Shown: positions 24,290 through 32,219 of the stretch, piece by piece
Position numbering within the stretch: position 1 is the first letter of the stretch
How the letters are laid out: each line of letters starts with the position of its first letter
Assembly (NCBI GenBank): GCA_016186795.1
Contig: JACPKY010000002.1
Coordinates: 11,814-75,813 of the forward strand
Direction of reading: 5' to 3'
Length of the DNA stretch: 64,000 nucleotides
DNA from: Candidatus Gottesmanbacteria bacterium
GTDB taxonomy: Bacteria; Patescibacteria; Microgenomatia; 2-02-FULL-39-11
Notes under the pieces: generated by a model
The model's input: only the letters and a program-made list of their open reading frames with translations
Databases searched by the model: none
Told to the model about the DNA's origin: nothing
Translations under genes and position numbers: made by a program

Positions 24290-24535
24290 TTAGCTCGAAA
24301 GCCGCGCGAGCATGTTTTTTACATCTTGCGATTGGCGTGCGGGGACGCCCAACTGCTCGAGGCGCACTTTGGAAAGCCCCGCCAGTTGCTCAGGTGTTTG
24401 AGCGACTCTGTGAATTTGCGAAACTGCATGGTCGGTAAGTCCGGGTAGGAGTTTTCGGAGTTGATCATATCCAACCCGGTTATTTTTGTGCGCGGCATTT
24501 TGCTGATCGCGCACATCGAGTTGTGAACGTTGCAT
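24290..24535 (-). CDS. small helical protein, unknown (islet H, third gene)
   Basis: 81 aa from ATG 24535, chosen for its SD (TAAGGAGAG). Helical; the segment LAGLSKVRLEQLGVPARQSQDVKNMLARL resembles the C-terminus of the next gene upstream (LAAITAEQIEQLGVNQLDALGARNALHQAF), so both may share a small HhH- or SAM-like helical unit. GC-rich. No family recognised. Confidence 0.6.
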   Translation of the reverse strand: MQRSQLDVRDQQNAAHKNNRVGYDQLRKLLPGLTDHAVSQIHRVAQTPEQLAGLSKVRLEQLGVPARQSQDVKNMLARLSS

Positions 24536-24570
24536 AGTTCTCTCCTTACAATTCAGACTTGGAATTTGAA

Positions 24571-25014
24571 CTACTTGCCGCCGAACGCCTGGTGGAGCGC
24601 ATTGCGCGCCCCGAGGGCATCGAGCTGATTGACACCAAGTTGTTCGATTTGCTCGGCTGTAATCGCGGCGAGTGCGGTGCGCGTGTTTGCTTTTCGCCAC
24701 AGCGCGCGGATTTGCGGCTCATCGAGGTATAGCGAGACGACTTTTTGCACCTCTTCAAACGGAACAATTTTCTCCGCCTTTCGAGGTGTCTCGACGGCAA
24801 AGATCGTAATTGTTTTTCCGTTCCAGGTACCCGAACCGCGTCTTCCCGAAAGCTGAATTATCCTGCCAGCGCTGTACTTTTTCCGTCCACGATATCCGGC
24901 GCTCTTCCCGAGCCATTCGGAGATGATAACGGTCGCCGATGCTCCATTGATTCGTACGATTTCGTAGTTTTGGGCATCATCTCCTATGCCAATAATGAGT
25001 TGTTGTCCTTGCAT
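24571..25014 (-). CDS. protein of unknown function (islet H, second gene)
   Basis: 147 aa, SD ACGGAGAG. N-terminal half beta-rich (QQLIIGIGDDAQNYEIVRINGASATVIISEW, GRIIQLSGRRGSGTWNGKTITIFAVETP), C-terminal half helical with the LEQLGV-like motif shared with the following gene. No family recognised. Confidence 0.65.
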   Translation of the reverse strand: MQGQQLIIGIGDDAQNYEIVRINGASATVIISEWLGKSAGYRGRKKYSAGRIIQLSGRRGSGTWNGKTITIFAVETPRKAEKIVPFEEVQKVVSLYLDEPQIRALWRKANTRTALAAITAEQIEQLGVNQLDALGARNALHQAFGGK

Positions 25015-25029
25015 GATTTTCTCTCCGTG

Positions 25030-25272
25030 TCAAGCCCGGTCCGCGGCGTACACGTCCACCAAAACTTCCGCTGCACCGAATTTGAGCTGCCCCATAAATC
25101 TCTTGAGTCGGAACTGGGTGCCGGCGCCCCAATTCGGCTCGCCAAGGAATCCGTCGCTCGTCCCCTCTATTTTCTGGACTGTGACGACGGATCCAATTTT
25201 GATCGCCCCCGTGACCTGGACAAAGACCGCTGCCCCAGGTGATCCGAGAGCAATTAACATTGTGCCTGCCAT
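25030..25272 (-). CDS. small beta-rich protein, unknown (islet H, first gene)
   Basis: 80 aa, SD AGGAGGAGCC. Gly/Val-rich strands (MLIALGSPGAAVFVQVTGAIKIGSVVTVQKIEG in part, LKFGAAEVLVDVYAADRA) suggest a compact beta fold. First gene after leader H. No family recognised. Confidence 0.6.
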   Translation of the reverse strand: MAGTMLIALGSPGAAVFVQVTGAIKIGSVVTVQKIEGTSDGFLGEPNWGAGTQFRLKRFMGQLKFGAAEVLVDVYAADRA

Positions 25273-25545
25273 GGCTCCTCCTATCTTATCGGCCAGACCC
25301 GAGTCTTCGGATCTAGCGAATTGACACTTTCGGTACGATCTGTTTAGGCTATGCTATTTTTCCTCCTTTCAATTGACGGGTCAGTCATGGAAAGAAACAT
25401 TCTTTCCACAATATACCCGTCAATTTTTCTGAACGACTTGTTAAAGTACTTTTTCATTCCAACACAAATCTCCACGCAGAACGTGGTTATGTAGTGGGCA
25501 TGAAATTTTTCTTTATGGTCATAATCTTTTTTCCAGACAATCCCG
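25273..25545 (-). promoter_or_regulatory. islet leader H: hairpin, box, hairpin, orphan SD
   Basis: Minus strand, in order: hairpin 1 CCACG/CGTGG (25472-25486) with loop TTCTG, box GTACTTTAACAAGTCG (25434-25449), hairpin 2 ATTGACGGGT/ACCCGTCAAT (25372-25424) with inner TGGAAAGAA/TTCTTTCCA, then AAAGGAGG at about 25361-25369 with no start codon after it. The gene itself uses AGGAGGAGCC. Shares CATAACCACG...GCGTGG, GATTTG and TGGAATG with leader I, so the two are homologous. Confidence 0.75.
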
Positions 25546-25786
25546 AGCATGTCGAAGGATTATCTGGTTTTCTTAATTCCTAACGTATTCGAAACTAGGA
25601 AAAACAGGGGTAGGAAAATTAGAAAAGTGATGACGACACGATTGCGTCTGATAAATGGATATCACCACGTTCCTTTTTTCCCTTTCTTTTAGGACCCCCC
25701 CTTTGGCCCTATGTAGAAAGCCCAGTCATCCGACAAAGGCTAACTACCTACGAAACTAAATATCAAAGGATAGATGGATAAGGACA
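25546..25786. other. intergenic stretch without a recognisable gene
   Basis: Contains GTGATGACGACACGATTGCG and a matching ATCAC 3' arm (about 25627-25661), similar to hairpin 1 of leader A, but no box, SD or frame follows. Nothing else supportable. Confidence 0.4.
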
Positions 25787-25825
25787 AAATGTTGTCCAAG
25801 ACCTTTTGGGAGTTGGACAACATTT
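25787..25825 (-). terminator. terminator hairpin of islet I
   Basis: AAATGTTGTCCAA pairs with TTGGACAACATTT over 13 bp, four bases after the stop of the minus-strand gene, then TTGTCCTTATCC. Confidence 0.75.
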
Positions 25826-25828
25826 CTG

Positions 25829-26023
25829 CTATTTTGGGAGTGGGAGCAGGACCCACCCAACTGCGCTTATCAGGACAATTGTGAGTACAACGACTACGGT
25901 CATCCTGATAAGGCGACCGTGTGAGAACCATAGCCAGAACCATTTGCCGGGATCCTCACCGTACACGACTTCTCCAGGATCCCCGGAGACATGTGCACCT
26001 TGGGTTTGTGGATGCTTTGCCAT
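25829..26023 (-). CDS. small single-pass membrane protein, unknown (islet I)
   Basis: 64 aa from ATG 26023, preceded by CAAGGAGGAAAT. Polar N-terminus (MAKHPQTQGAHVSGDPGEVV), then one membrane helix (MTVVVVLTIVLISAVGWVLLPL). An upstream in-frame start at 26053 would lie inside a hairpin (CTTTTCACTTGA/TCAAGTGAAAAG). No family recognised. Confidence 0.65.
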   Translation of the reverse strand: MAKHPQTQGAHVSGDPGEVVYGEDPGKWFWLWFSHGRLIRMTVVVVLTIVLISAVGWVLLPLPK

Positions 26024-26346
26024 ATTTCCTCCTTGAGAATTGAGTCTTTTCACTTGATCGATATCAAGTGAAAAGATTTATGGCGAACTTGCGAGATTTT
26101 TTTCGATCGATTTTGTGCTTCTGTCCTCCTCCTTTCGGGTAAGTGATTGAATTTCCAATCCAAGCTAGCTAGGTTGATACAAAATGCCCAAAATATATCA
26201 ACAACATCTTGTGCCAACCTAGCTTTCCCGAAGGATTTTCTATCCTTTGACTTGTCAAAGAGCATTTTCCATTCCACCGCAAATCACCACGCAACCGTGG
26301 TTATGAGGCAGAATGAAATGTATTTTTCATCTGATCGTATTGTCAA
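26024..26346 (-). promoter_or_regulatory. islet leader I: promoter, hairpin, box, hairpin, orphan SD
   Basis: Minus strand: TTGACA (26346-26341), 18 bp, TACATT (26322-26317). Hairpin 1 CCACG/CGTGG (26287-26300), box GCTCTTTGACAAGTC (26249-26263), hairpin 2 AGCTAGGTTG/CAACCTAGCT (26167-26224) with inner TGAT/ATCA. AAAGGAGGAGG (about 26125-26135) has no start codon behind it. A further hairpin precedes the working SD at 26030. Confidence 0.75.
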
Positions 26347-26404
26347 AATCTAATGATGTTTTTTCAGTCTCGAAATTCTTCGAAACTCAAAGAACAAGGG
26401 AAAG

Positions 26405-26497
26405 GTGATGAGAAGAGGTGCCGTGAGGGCGGAGACTGCGCGGGGCGCAGAATCTATCGCGCATGCGCGACAGTCTCCGCCCTTTTGGCGTCATCAC
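26405..26497 (-). terminator. large GC-rich terminator hairpin of islet J
   Basis: GTGATGA/TCATCAC outer arms, GGGCGGAGACTG (26427-26438)/CAGTCTCCGCCC (26471-26482) perfect inner arms. Lies downstream of the stop at 26517. Confidence 0.65.
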
Positions 26498-26516
26498 TTT
26501 ACCCTCATTCTTTGGG

Positions 26517-27863
26517 TCACGGCCCGTGTCCCGGTTGCTGCCCGCTTTGGCCTGCGGCGGGCGGATGCCGGCGCTGGTTGAGCCGTTGCTCCATCTCCTC
26601 TAGCCGGTGCTCGATTTCTTCTCGAGCGATATCGGTTGCCTGCTGACCACCAAAGGTGGTGAAGATTACGACCACGAGCCAAATCGCCGCCAGTAGCAAG
26701 CAACCTGCCCACAGATATGGTAATAAAACCCATTTGTCTGTGGCTGTTACGAAAATGAGGCAACCCAAAGCCAAATACATCGGAAACTCGATCCAGTCGG
26801 GGATTTTCTCCCGAATGAACCGAGTGTGCCGCCAAAGCTCGCGGAGAAGCCAGATCACGATCCACCCACCGATCAGAATGACGATGCCCCAAAAGACATA
26901 TGGGAGCAGATCTGCGACTTGTTTTGCCGCGTTGGCTGCGGTGCCGACTACCGGATTGATTTCTTTCGAATCGAAAGAGCCGCCGAAGCAGCTCCCCTGA
27001 ACTTTCGTTTCATTCGAAAGAACCTTTAGATCAACCCAACCGGTTCCTGCCTTCAGATCGTATGAGACGCTGGTTCCGTCCGACGCAAGGTAAGTTCCCT
27101 TGCAGTCGGGAATTGGTGTTCCCGTGGGGATGGGCGTGTTGGTAGAGGGAACCGGCGTGTTGCTCGGCGGAGGCGTGTTGCTCGGCGGAGGCGTGCGCGT
27201 CGGCGGTATCGACGTTCGCGTCGGCGGGGGGGTCCGACTTGGACCGAACCGAAGGGCGTTGGCCTTAGCCTGGGCGGTTTGTTCTACGGCCGCGGCTTGT
27301 GCCTGGGCGACCATTTCGGTCGCTTTGGCGGCCACCGTCGCACCCCTCTGTACTGCGTTGGCCGTCGCCGTTGGCGGCGGCGTGGCCGTGCAACGGGGGC
27401 CTCCCTGGAGTAGGCACGGCTGGTTGGCACGAAGATTCGCCAACCGCTTGAAGTCGCCCACTGATTGGGCTATCCAAGTCGACCCATCGGCCATCGCGAC
27501 CGACTCAACCCTCCCCGCGGGTTGAGAGTCGGCGACGACGCCGAGCATAATTAGCCCGCACAAGCAAAGCGCGAGAAGGCCTATAATTATTGCTACCCCC
27601 CAGCGCCCTAGGGCGTCGATGTGCCCCGTGTGCAGTAGCACATGAGGCTGCTCGGCGTGTCCTCCGTGTCCGTCGGCTGCGTGCGGTGCGGCTCGTCCGT
27701 GCTCGGCGGCGTGCTCGGGCGGCGGATCATCGTCAGTCTCTTCGTCTTCGCCACGGCGGCGGAAACCGGAGAGGAGGCGCCAGGCCAAAAAAATTACCAC
27801 CGCCGCTGCGATGACCTGCCATGGAACTGGCAGGTCATTTAGGAAGGAGAGAATTCCTTCCAT
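26517..27863 (-). CDS. GC-rich multi-pass membrane protein with Pro/Thr linker, unknown (islet J)
   Basis: 448 aa from ATG 27863, which has AAGGAAG upstream. Order: membrane helix (VIAAAVVIFLAWRLL), His/Asp-rich loop (HAADGHGGHAEQPHVLLH), second helix (VAIIIGLLALCLCGLIMLGVV), an Ala/Gln coiled-coil-like stretch, a long Thr-Pro linker (TPPPTRTSIPPTRTPPPSNTP), a small domain with two cysteines (PDCKGTY ... GSCFGG), then three more helices and a Gln/Glu-rich tail. Composition is unlike the core genes around it. The linker recalls Chloroflexota surface proteins. Function unknown. Confidence 0.7.
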   Translation of the reverse strand: MEGILSFLNDLPVPWQVIAAAVVIFLAWRLLSGFRRRGEDEETDDDPPPEHAAEHGRAAPHAADGHGGHAEQPHVLLHTGHIDALGRWGVAIIIGLLALCLCGLIMLGVVADSQPAGRVESVAMADGSTWIAQSVGDFKRLANLRANQPCLLQGGPRCTATPPPTATANAVQRGATVAAKATEMVAQAQAAAVEQTAQAKANALRFGPSRTPPPTRTSIPPTRTPPPSNTPPPSNTPVPSTNTPIPTGTPIPDCKGTYLASDGTSVSYDLKAGTGWVDLKVLSNETKVQGSCFGGSFDSKEINPVVGTAANAAKQVADLLPYVFWGIVILIGGWIVIWLLRELWRHTRFIREKIPDWIEFPMYLALGCLIFVTATDKWVLLPYLWAGCLLLAAIWLVVVIFTTFGGQQATDIAREEIEHRLEEMEQRLNQRRHPPAAGQSGQQPGHGP

Positions 27864-28080
27864 GGTTTTTCTTCCTTCTGACCCGCACTGGGTCATGCCT
27901 CTTTCGAGGATGACGGGGTGCGAATCACTTTACTTCTTTTTTTGATTTTGATAGACGTACTGCGCGACGGAGGCAAGTATTTTGTCCCCATGGAGCAGTA
28001 CTCTATCATAGATTAAATAATTTTTATCACCTTTCCCTATGTTAATGTGCAAAAAAAACTCCCTTGTGGGGAGTTCGTGT
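27864..28080 (-). promoter_or_regulatory. islet leader J: hairpin, GCACATTAACAT box, long hairpin
   Basis: Minus strand: hairpin 1 AACTCCC/GGGAGTT (28057-28075) followed by TTTTTTT, box GCACATTAACAT (28039-28050), hairpin 2 GATAGA.GTACTGC/GCAGTAC.TCTATC type (27950-28007), and a small GACCC/GGGTC stem just before the SD. Hairpin 1 plus T-run resembles an attenuator. No confident -35/-10 is seen. Confidence 0.65.
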
Positions 28081-28227
28081 GCGCAATGTTTCCTTATTCC
28101 TACGCTCCCGAACTCCTCGTTCGGATAACAAAAGAAATAGTAAGGATGATATTGGCGTCTTTGACAATGTTCATCGTATAGAGAGAGTTTATATCATATC
28201 CTATAGTTGCGTGTCAAGTACGGGAAT

Positions 28228-28479
28228 CTACTTGTAGATTTCTCTGCGGTGGCCAATAGAGAGAATAATTATTGTGTTTCCCTTTATATCAAAGACTACT
28301 CGATAATCTCCTATGCGGTATCTATACATACCAATATCTGAATTTATAAGTTTTTCAGCAAAAAATAGAGGAGCCTTTGAGGAAGCAAAAAATTCGAGCT
28401 TATCGCTTATTCGTCTTTGGGTAGGTTTAGGAAGTCTTCGGAATTCTTTGAGCGAATGAGAATTGAATTCTATGACCAT
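28228..28479 (-). CDS. relE: RelE/ParE-family toxin
   Basis: 83 aa. FNSHSLKEFRRLPKPTQRRISDKLEFF then MYRYRIGDYRVVFDIKGNTIIILSIGHRREIYK: the helix pair and the basic beta-sheet with final GHRREIY are typical of RelE ribosome-dependent mRNases. Abuts the antitoxin gene with no gap. Confidence 0.92.
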   Translation of the reverse strand: MVIEFNSHSLKEFRRLPKPTQRRISDKLEFFASSKAPLFFAEKLINSDIGMYRYRIGDYRVVFDIKGNTIIILSIGHRREIYK

Positions 28480-28761
28480 TTATAATCCAAGTTGTTTTTT
28501 TACCTCTTCCAAAGAGATAGTTTTTGTATCCTTCCGACTCTCTGCGATACGTGCGCGAAAGGTAGGAGAAGAGAGTGCTTCTATATCCTCTATAATACTT
28601 TGCCACATTTCATTTGGGATGAGTACGCCCAGTGGTTGGCCATTTTTCATGACGCGGTAAAACGAGGATGTTTTTTTTGCTTTTTCAAATAGTTTGGTCA
28701 AGCCCGCCTGGGCTTTCTGGATGTTGGTAAATTTTTCGTCACTGATAAGTTGTTGTATCAT
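28480..28761 (-). CDS. Phd/YefM-like antitoxin
   Basis: 93 aa. Central YRVMKNGQPLGVLIPNEMWQSIIEDIEAL matches the Phd/YefM fold (short strand, helix). The C-terminal TKTISLEEVKKQLGL resembles toxin-binding tails. A palindrome overlaps the promoter just upstream. Confidence 0.85.
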   Translation of the reverse strand: MIQQLISDEKFTNIQKAQAGLTKLFEKAKKTSSFYRVMKNGQPLGVLIPNEMWQSIIEDIEALSSPTFRARIAESRKDTKTISLEEVKKQLGL

Positions 28762-28770
28762 AATTACATG

Positions 28771-28808
28771 ATTATATAATTATATAATACTTCTGTAATA
28801 TATGTCAA
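28771..28808 (-). promoter_or_regulatory. promoter and operator of the RelE pair
   Basis: Minus strand TTGACA at 28808-28803, then the perfect 18-bp AT palindrome ATTATATAATTATATAAT (28771-28788), which contains the -10. Confidence 0.75.
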
Positions 28809-28820
28809 GTTTAAGGTGGA

Positions 28821-31211
28821 TTATCCCTTTTGAGGCGGATGATTTTGTGATATCTGAGGTTTGCGTGGGGGCTGTTGTGGAAGGCCAGTCAGTTTCGGCT
28901 TCAGAGGATTTTGGGCTATAGGATTGGGTTTTGGCTGTGGTGGTTGCGGTTTTTGACCAAGAGATGGTTTTAGTTGTGGTGTCTCTGCAACTGGTGCCTT
29001 AACTGGTGGCGCTTTTGGTTCCCACAGCTTACTATCCGGCTTTTTGGTGTAGCGTTCCTGGGAAAGTCGGAGAATCTTTTCTTTATTTTGGTTAATTGAC
29101 CGTGGCAATGGCAAAGTTAAGGCATAAAAGGGAAGCGAGGTAAGGTTATCTATTGCCAATTTAATAATGACCTGATATGCACCCAGTGCAACTAAATCTT
29201 CTTCTTTGTACCACTGTCCGAACTCTCTTGATAGGGCATGGGCATCTTGTGCACCAATCACAAATGAGATAAGAGTACCCGCATTGCCAAAAATAGCTTT
29301 CTGGACTGTTTCATCGACCTGGCCGATATATTGATTGGCAAGGATAAGATCAAGGCGATATTTCCGCGCCTCAGAGAGAATTTTGATAAAAGAAGTCGTG
29401 GCAAAGTTTTGGAACTCATCAACATAGAGGTAGAAATCGCGTCGCTGCGTCTCCATGACATTGACTCTGTTCATCGCAGCCAGCTGGATTTTGGTGATAA
29501 ACATAGCTCCAAGTAGGGCCGCATTATCTTCTCCCAATTTTCCCTGGGCAAGGTTTAATATGAGGATTTTCCCCTGATCCATAATATCCTCTAGATCAAT
29601 CGTTGATTGCGGGTGTCCGATAATTTGCCGGATTGTTGGGGATTGGACAAATTGTCCAACTTTATTTTGGATAGGGGCAATCGCTTCACTTTTAAGCCTC
29701 GGGTGCATTTTCTCAAATTCGTTATGCCAGAAGTTTTGCAATATCCTATCCGGGACTTTCGTCAGCAGCTGTTGACGAAAATTTTGATCGGCAAGTAAAT
29801 CAAGCGCCATAGGAAGTGTAGCATTGGGATACTCAAGAAGGGTGAGAACGACATTTCGAAGGATATACTCAAGTCGCGGTCCCCATGAATAGGCGTAGAG
29901 TTTGGAAAAAATTGACACAATTCCTGAGGCGACCAATTCCTTGTGAACAGGGTTTTTTATCTCCAAAGGATTTATCCAAAAAGGATGCTGTTGATCAAAC
30001 GGCTCAAGGTAAATAACATCATTGAGCCGGTACGATGGAATATAGTTAAGAAGAATTTCGGATAAATCTCCGTGAGGATCAATGACCGCTAGTCCTTCTC
30101 TATTTCGCATATCGTTTATGGCCATGTTTGCGATAAGAGTTGATTTACCGGTTCCCGTTTTTCCGATGATGTACATGTGTTTGCGCCTGTCCGGCCGTTT
30201 TATCCCAAAGGTCATCATCTGGTTTTTAAATTCAGATTTGGCGAAGAAATTTATTTCTTTTTTCTCTTCATCGGTAAGATTTAAAGAAACCGGCAGATTT
30301 TGCGGCGGTTCTCCATGCATGTGTCTGCCCCAGGCGATATTCCGAATGCCAGCAAGAAGCATCGTTGGTGGATGCCAAATGGTTGCCAGCTCAGCAGTAT
30401 TCAAGATTTGGTTTCGCGGATAATGGCTTTTTTCCCGTTTGACAATACGGTTGAAGATCACTCGTTTCCAAAAAAATCTGGGTCTTCGAAGGACGAGCCG
30501 ATTCCCTTCTCCCATGGCAAATGCGCCGAAAGCGCCTGCGACATTGGCCATAAGAGAAAGTGCATTGCTATGGGTATCGGCGCCAATAAGAAGTCGGATG
30601 TATGTTCGATATCCAGATTGATTTATTTTTTCCTCAATAAGTTGGGCGTGGGGGAACTGCTTGGTTTTCGTCGGTGCAGTAGGTGTTGGATCTGGAATTC
30701 CCCGTTCAATCATCCGGGCAGTATTTCCTTGCCAGTTAAAGTGCGGTGGTTCAATAATAATTTGAATAAGTCCGGATTGTTGAGGCGTAAATTTCGAAAG
30801 GACCCCAAGAATTGATGAGAGTGGATCAAGGTCTTTAAATTCCTCATGCCGTTTGATGGGGTAGTAGTATGGTGCTGCAAGCTGAAGATTGCCAACAGCC
30901 ATATAGGGATTTTTGGCAATCTGCGGAACATAGTCATGTATTGGGGTAATAAGGAGTTTGTGGTACTGGGAGACCAGCTGACTTTCCATAAACGTCTGGA
31001 AGGATTTTGGCACAACAACACAAAAATGGATGGTCTGGTTGATATTGACGATTTCAAAAGAAAGTGTGCGGACTTTGATCCACAGCCTCTTCCAATGGGG
31101 GATATGACCGCCGGGGAAGAGTGCTGAAAATACTTGCTGCATCGATGCGGGAGTCTCCTCGGCAGTTTTGGGGGAACGGATTTCCAAGATGACTTTCTCT
31201 TCCTTTGCCAT
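28821..31211 (-). CDS. VirD4/TraG-like type IV coupling ATPase
   Basis: 796 aa. Walker A IIGKTGTGKSTL near residue 350, GLAVIDPHGDLSEILLNYIP directly after, and Walker B FYLYVDEFQNFATTSF near 600, followed by LSEARKYRLDLILANQYIGQV, all typical of FtsK/HerA-type T4SS coupling proteins. The N-terminal 330 residues are a variable soluble domain; the C-terminal 80 are Pro/Lys/Gln-rich. No other conjugation genes are in the window. CPR genomes often carry such ATPases near type IV pilus or DNA-uptake genes; here it stands alone. Confidence 0.88.
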   Translation of the reverse strand: MAKEEKVILEIRSPKTAEETPASMQQVFSALFPGGHIPHWKRLWIKVRTLSFEIVNINQTIHFCVVVPKSFQTFMESQLVSQYHKLLITPIHDYVPQIAKNPYMAVGNLQLAAPYYYPIKRHEEFKDLDPLSSILGVLSKFTPQQSGLIQIIIEPPHFNWQGNTARMIERGIPDPTPTAPTKTKQFPHAQLIEEKINQSGYRTYIRLLIGADTHSNALSLMANVAGAFGAFAMGEGNRLVLRRPRFFWKRVIFNRIVKREKSHYPRNQILNTAELATIWHPPTMLLAGIRNIAWGRHMHGEPPQNLPVSLNLTDEEKKEINFFAKSEFKNQMMTFGIKRPDRRKHMYIIGKTGTGKSTLIANMAINDMRNREGLAVIDPHGDLSEILLNYIPSYRLNDVIYLEPFDQQHPFWINPLEIKNPVHKELVASGIVSIFSKLYAYSWGPRLEYILRNVVLTLLEYPNATLPMALDLLADQNFRQQLLTKVPDRILQNFWHNEFEKMHPRLKSEAIAPIQNKVGQFVQSPTIRQIIGHPQSTIDLEDIMDQGKILILNLAQGKLGEDNAALLGAMFITKIQLAAMNRVNVMETQRRDFYLYVDEFQNFATTSFIKILSEARKYRLDLILANQYIGQVDETVQKAIFGNAGTLISFVIGAQDAHALSREFGQWYKEEDLVALGAYQVIIKLAIDNLTSLPFYALTLPLPRSINQNKEKILRLSQERYTKKPDSKLWEPKAPPVKAPVAETPQLKPSLGQKPQPPQPKPNPIAQNPLKPKLTGLPQQPPRKPQISQNHPPQKG

Positions 31212-31284
31212 AGATGTTTGTAGTATACGGTAAAGAGGGGAAAGTATAAAGGGAAAATAGATAAAAAGGTGTGTATCCTATCGT

Positions 31285-31479
31285 TTGACCGTAGTAAATT
31301 GTTATGGTAGGATCCTGCCACCTGTCTACTTTTTTTGGCACATTGAAATTGCGGATTTGAAATTGTGGATTTATTTTAAGAAACGTTCTTTTTTTGGCCG
31401 TACGTACCATTTCGAAAGAAAACCAAATCCAGATCAACAGGGTTTTCTTTCCATATTGAGGTAGAGGAGGGTAATAATC
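31285..31479 (+). promoter_or_regulatory. islet leader F: promoter, GCACATTGAAAT box, hairpin
   Basis: TTGACC (31285-31290), 17 bp, TGG-TAGGAT (31308-31313). Box GCACATTGAAAT at 31338-31349 after TTTTTTTG. Hairpin 2 GAAAGAAAACC/GGTTTTCTTTC at 31414-31451 directly before the SD (TAGAGGAGGG). Hairpin 1 is not clear. Confidence 0.6.
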
Positions 31480-31746
31480 ATGCCACAACGCGTTCCAGAT
31501 CCAAAACTGGTAGAGAAGGTAGAACGCCTTCTTCGTCACTTTCCGGGCCCACCGATGATACATTCCAAAGTGGAATTTCATGTTCCCAAAGATGACGCCG
31601 AATTATCTGTAGCGCTTGACACGATCAGGCAAAGATACGGTCTCGATTGGGGACATAATCGTGTGTGGTTTGAAACATCGCTGTTTGATGCGAACTTCCG
31701 GAAACAACCTGACACAGGTCAGTCATATATCGTGTGGAAAAAGTAA
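31480..31746 (+). CDS. small protein of unknown function (islet F)
   Basis: 88 aa, strong SD. HSKVEFHVPKDDAELSVALDTIRQRYGLDW then FRKQPDTGQSYIVWKK. The end (a helix, a polar turn, Gly, then aromatic strand) loosely resembles the proteins at 32886 and 33949. Single-gene islet with its own promoter and terminator. Confidence 0.6.
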   Translation: MPQRVPDPKLVEKVERLLRHFPGPPMIHSKVEFHVPKDDAELSVALDTIRQRYGLDWGHNRVWFETSLFDANFRKQPDTGQSYIVWKK

Positions 31747-31800
31747 GGAGAAAAAACCAAAAAAAATCTAATACAATCCGCAGATCAGGTTTGTGCACAT

Positions 31801-31858
31801 GGCACAGGTAGACTCGCGTTTCCGCGATTATCTTTGAGTCTACCTGTGCCATTATTAT
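31801..31858 (+). terminator. terminator hairpin of islet F
   Basis: GGCACAGGTAGACTC pairs perfectly over 15 bp with GAGTCTACCTGTGCC, followed by ATTATTATTATT. Confidence 0.8.
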
Positions 31859-31956
31859 TATTGATTCTGGGCGGGTTTTGGTTTTTTGCTTGCCCGTCGT
31901 CCGGGCCCGTTTTTACCAAACCAAGCTCCACATGTATACGACTCCTCTTTAATATT

Positions 31957-31994
31957 GTCATTCTGATCCTGAGCGAAGTCGAAGGAGAAGAATC
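31957..31994. repeat. REP-like repeat
   Basis: GTCATTCTGATCCTGAGCGA then AGTCGAAGGAGAAGAATC, same ends as the elements at 6829 and 16482 with a different centre. Confidence 0.65.
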
Positions 31995-32011
31995 CCCTCT
32001 ATACTATAGGA

Positions 32012-32219
32012 TTGACTTTTTAACTGTCCCCACGTATACTTTCACACTATTACGCAAGGATTTCCGTCAAAAGTTTAATTGCAAACTTTACAACGGAAAT
32101 TTTATTGCGGATTGCACATTAATAATCCTTGAGAACAAACCCTTCGAATTGGGAACAGTGGAAGTACAAAAAACTTATTTCCAGCGTTCCCAATTCGAAA
32201 TAGGGGAGGGGAAAATATC
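32012..32219 (+). promoter_or_regulatory. islet leader C: promoter, hairpin, GCACATTAATAA box, hairpin
   Basis: TTGACT (32012-32017), 17 bp, TATACT (32035-32040). Hairpin 1 ATTTCCGT/ACGGAAAT (32060-32100) with inner AAAGTTT/AAACTTT around AATTGC. Box GCACATTAATAA (32114-32125). Hairpin 2 CGAATTGGGAAC/GTTCCCAATTCG (32145-32197), then SD AGGGGAGGGG. Confidence 0.75.

Noticed and set aside
25627..25661. Leader-like hairpin (CGATTGCGTC loop) on the plus strand
   Set aside because: Resembles hairpin 1 of leader A but has no box, no second hairpin, no SD and no gene downstream on that strand.
27100..27525. Long plus-strand open frame opposite the GC-rich membrane protein
   Set aside because: High GC removes stops; the Gly/Val-rich translation is the antisense of the Thr-Pro linker, with no SD and no promoter.
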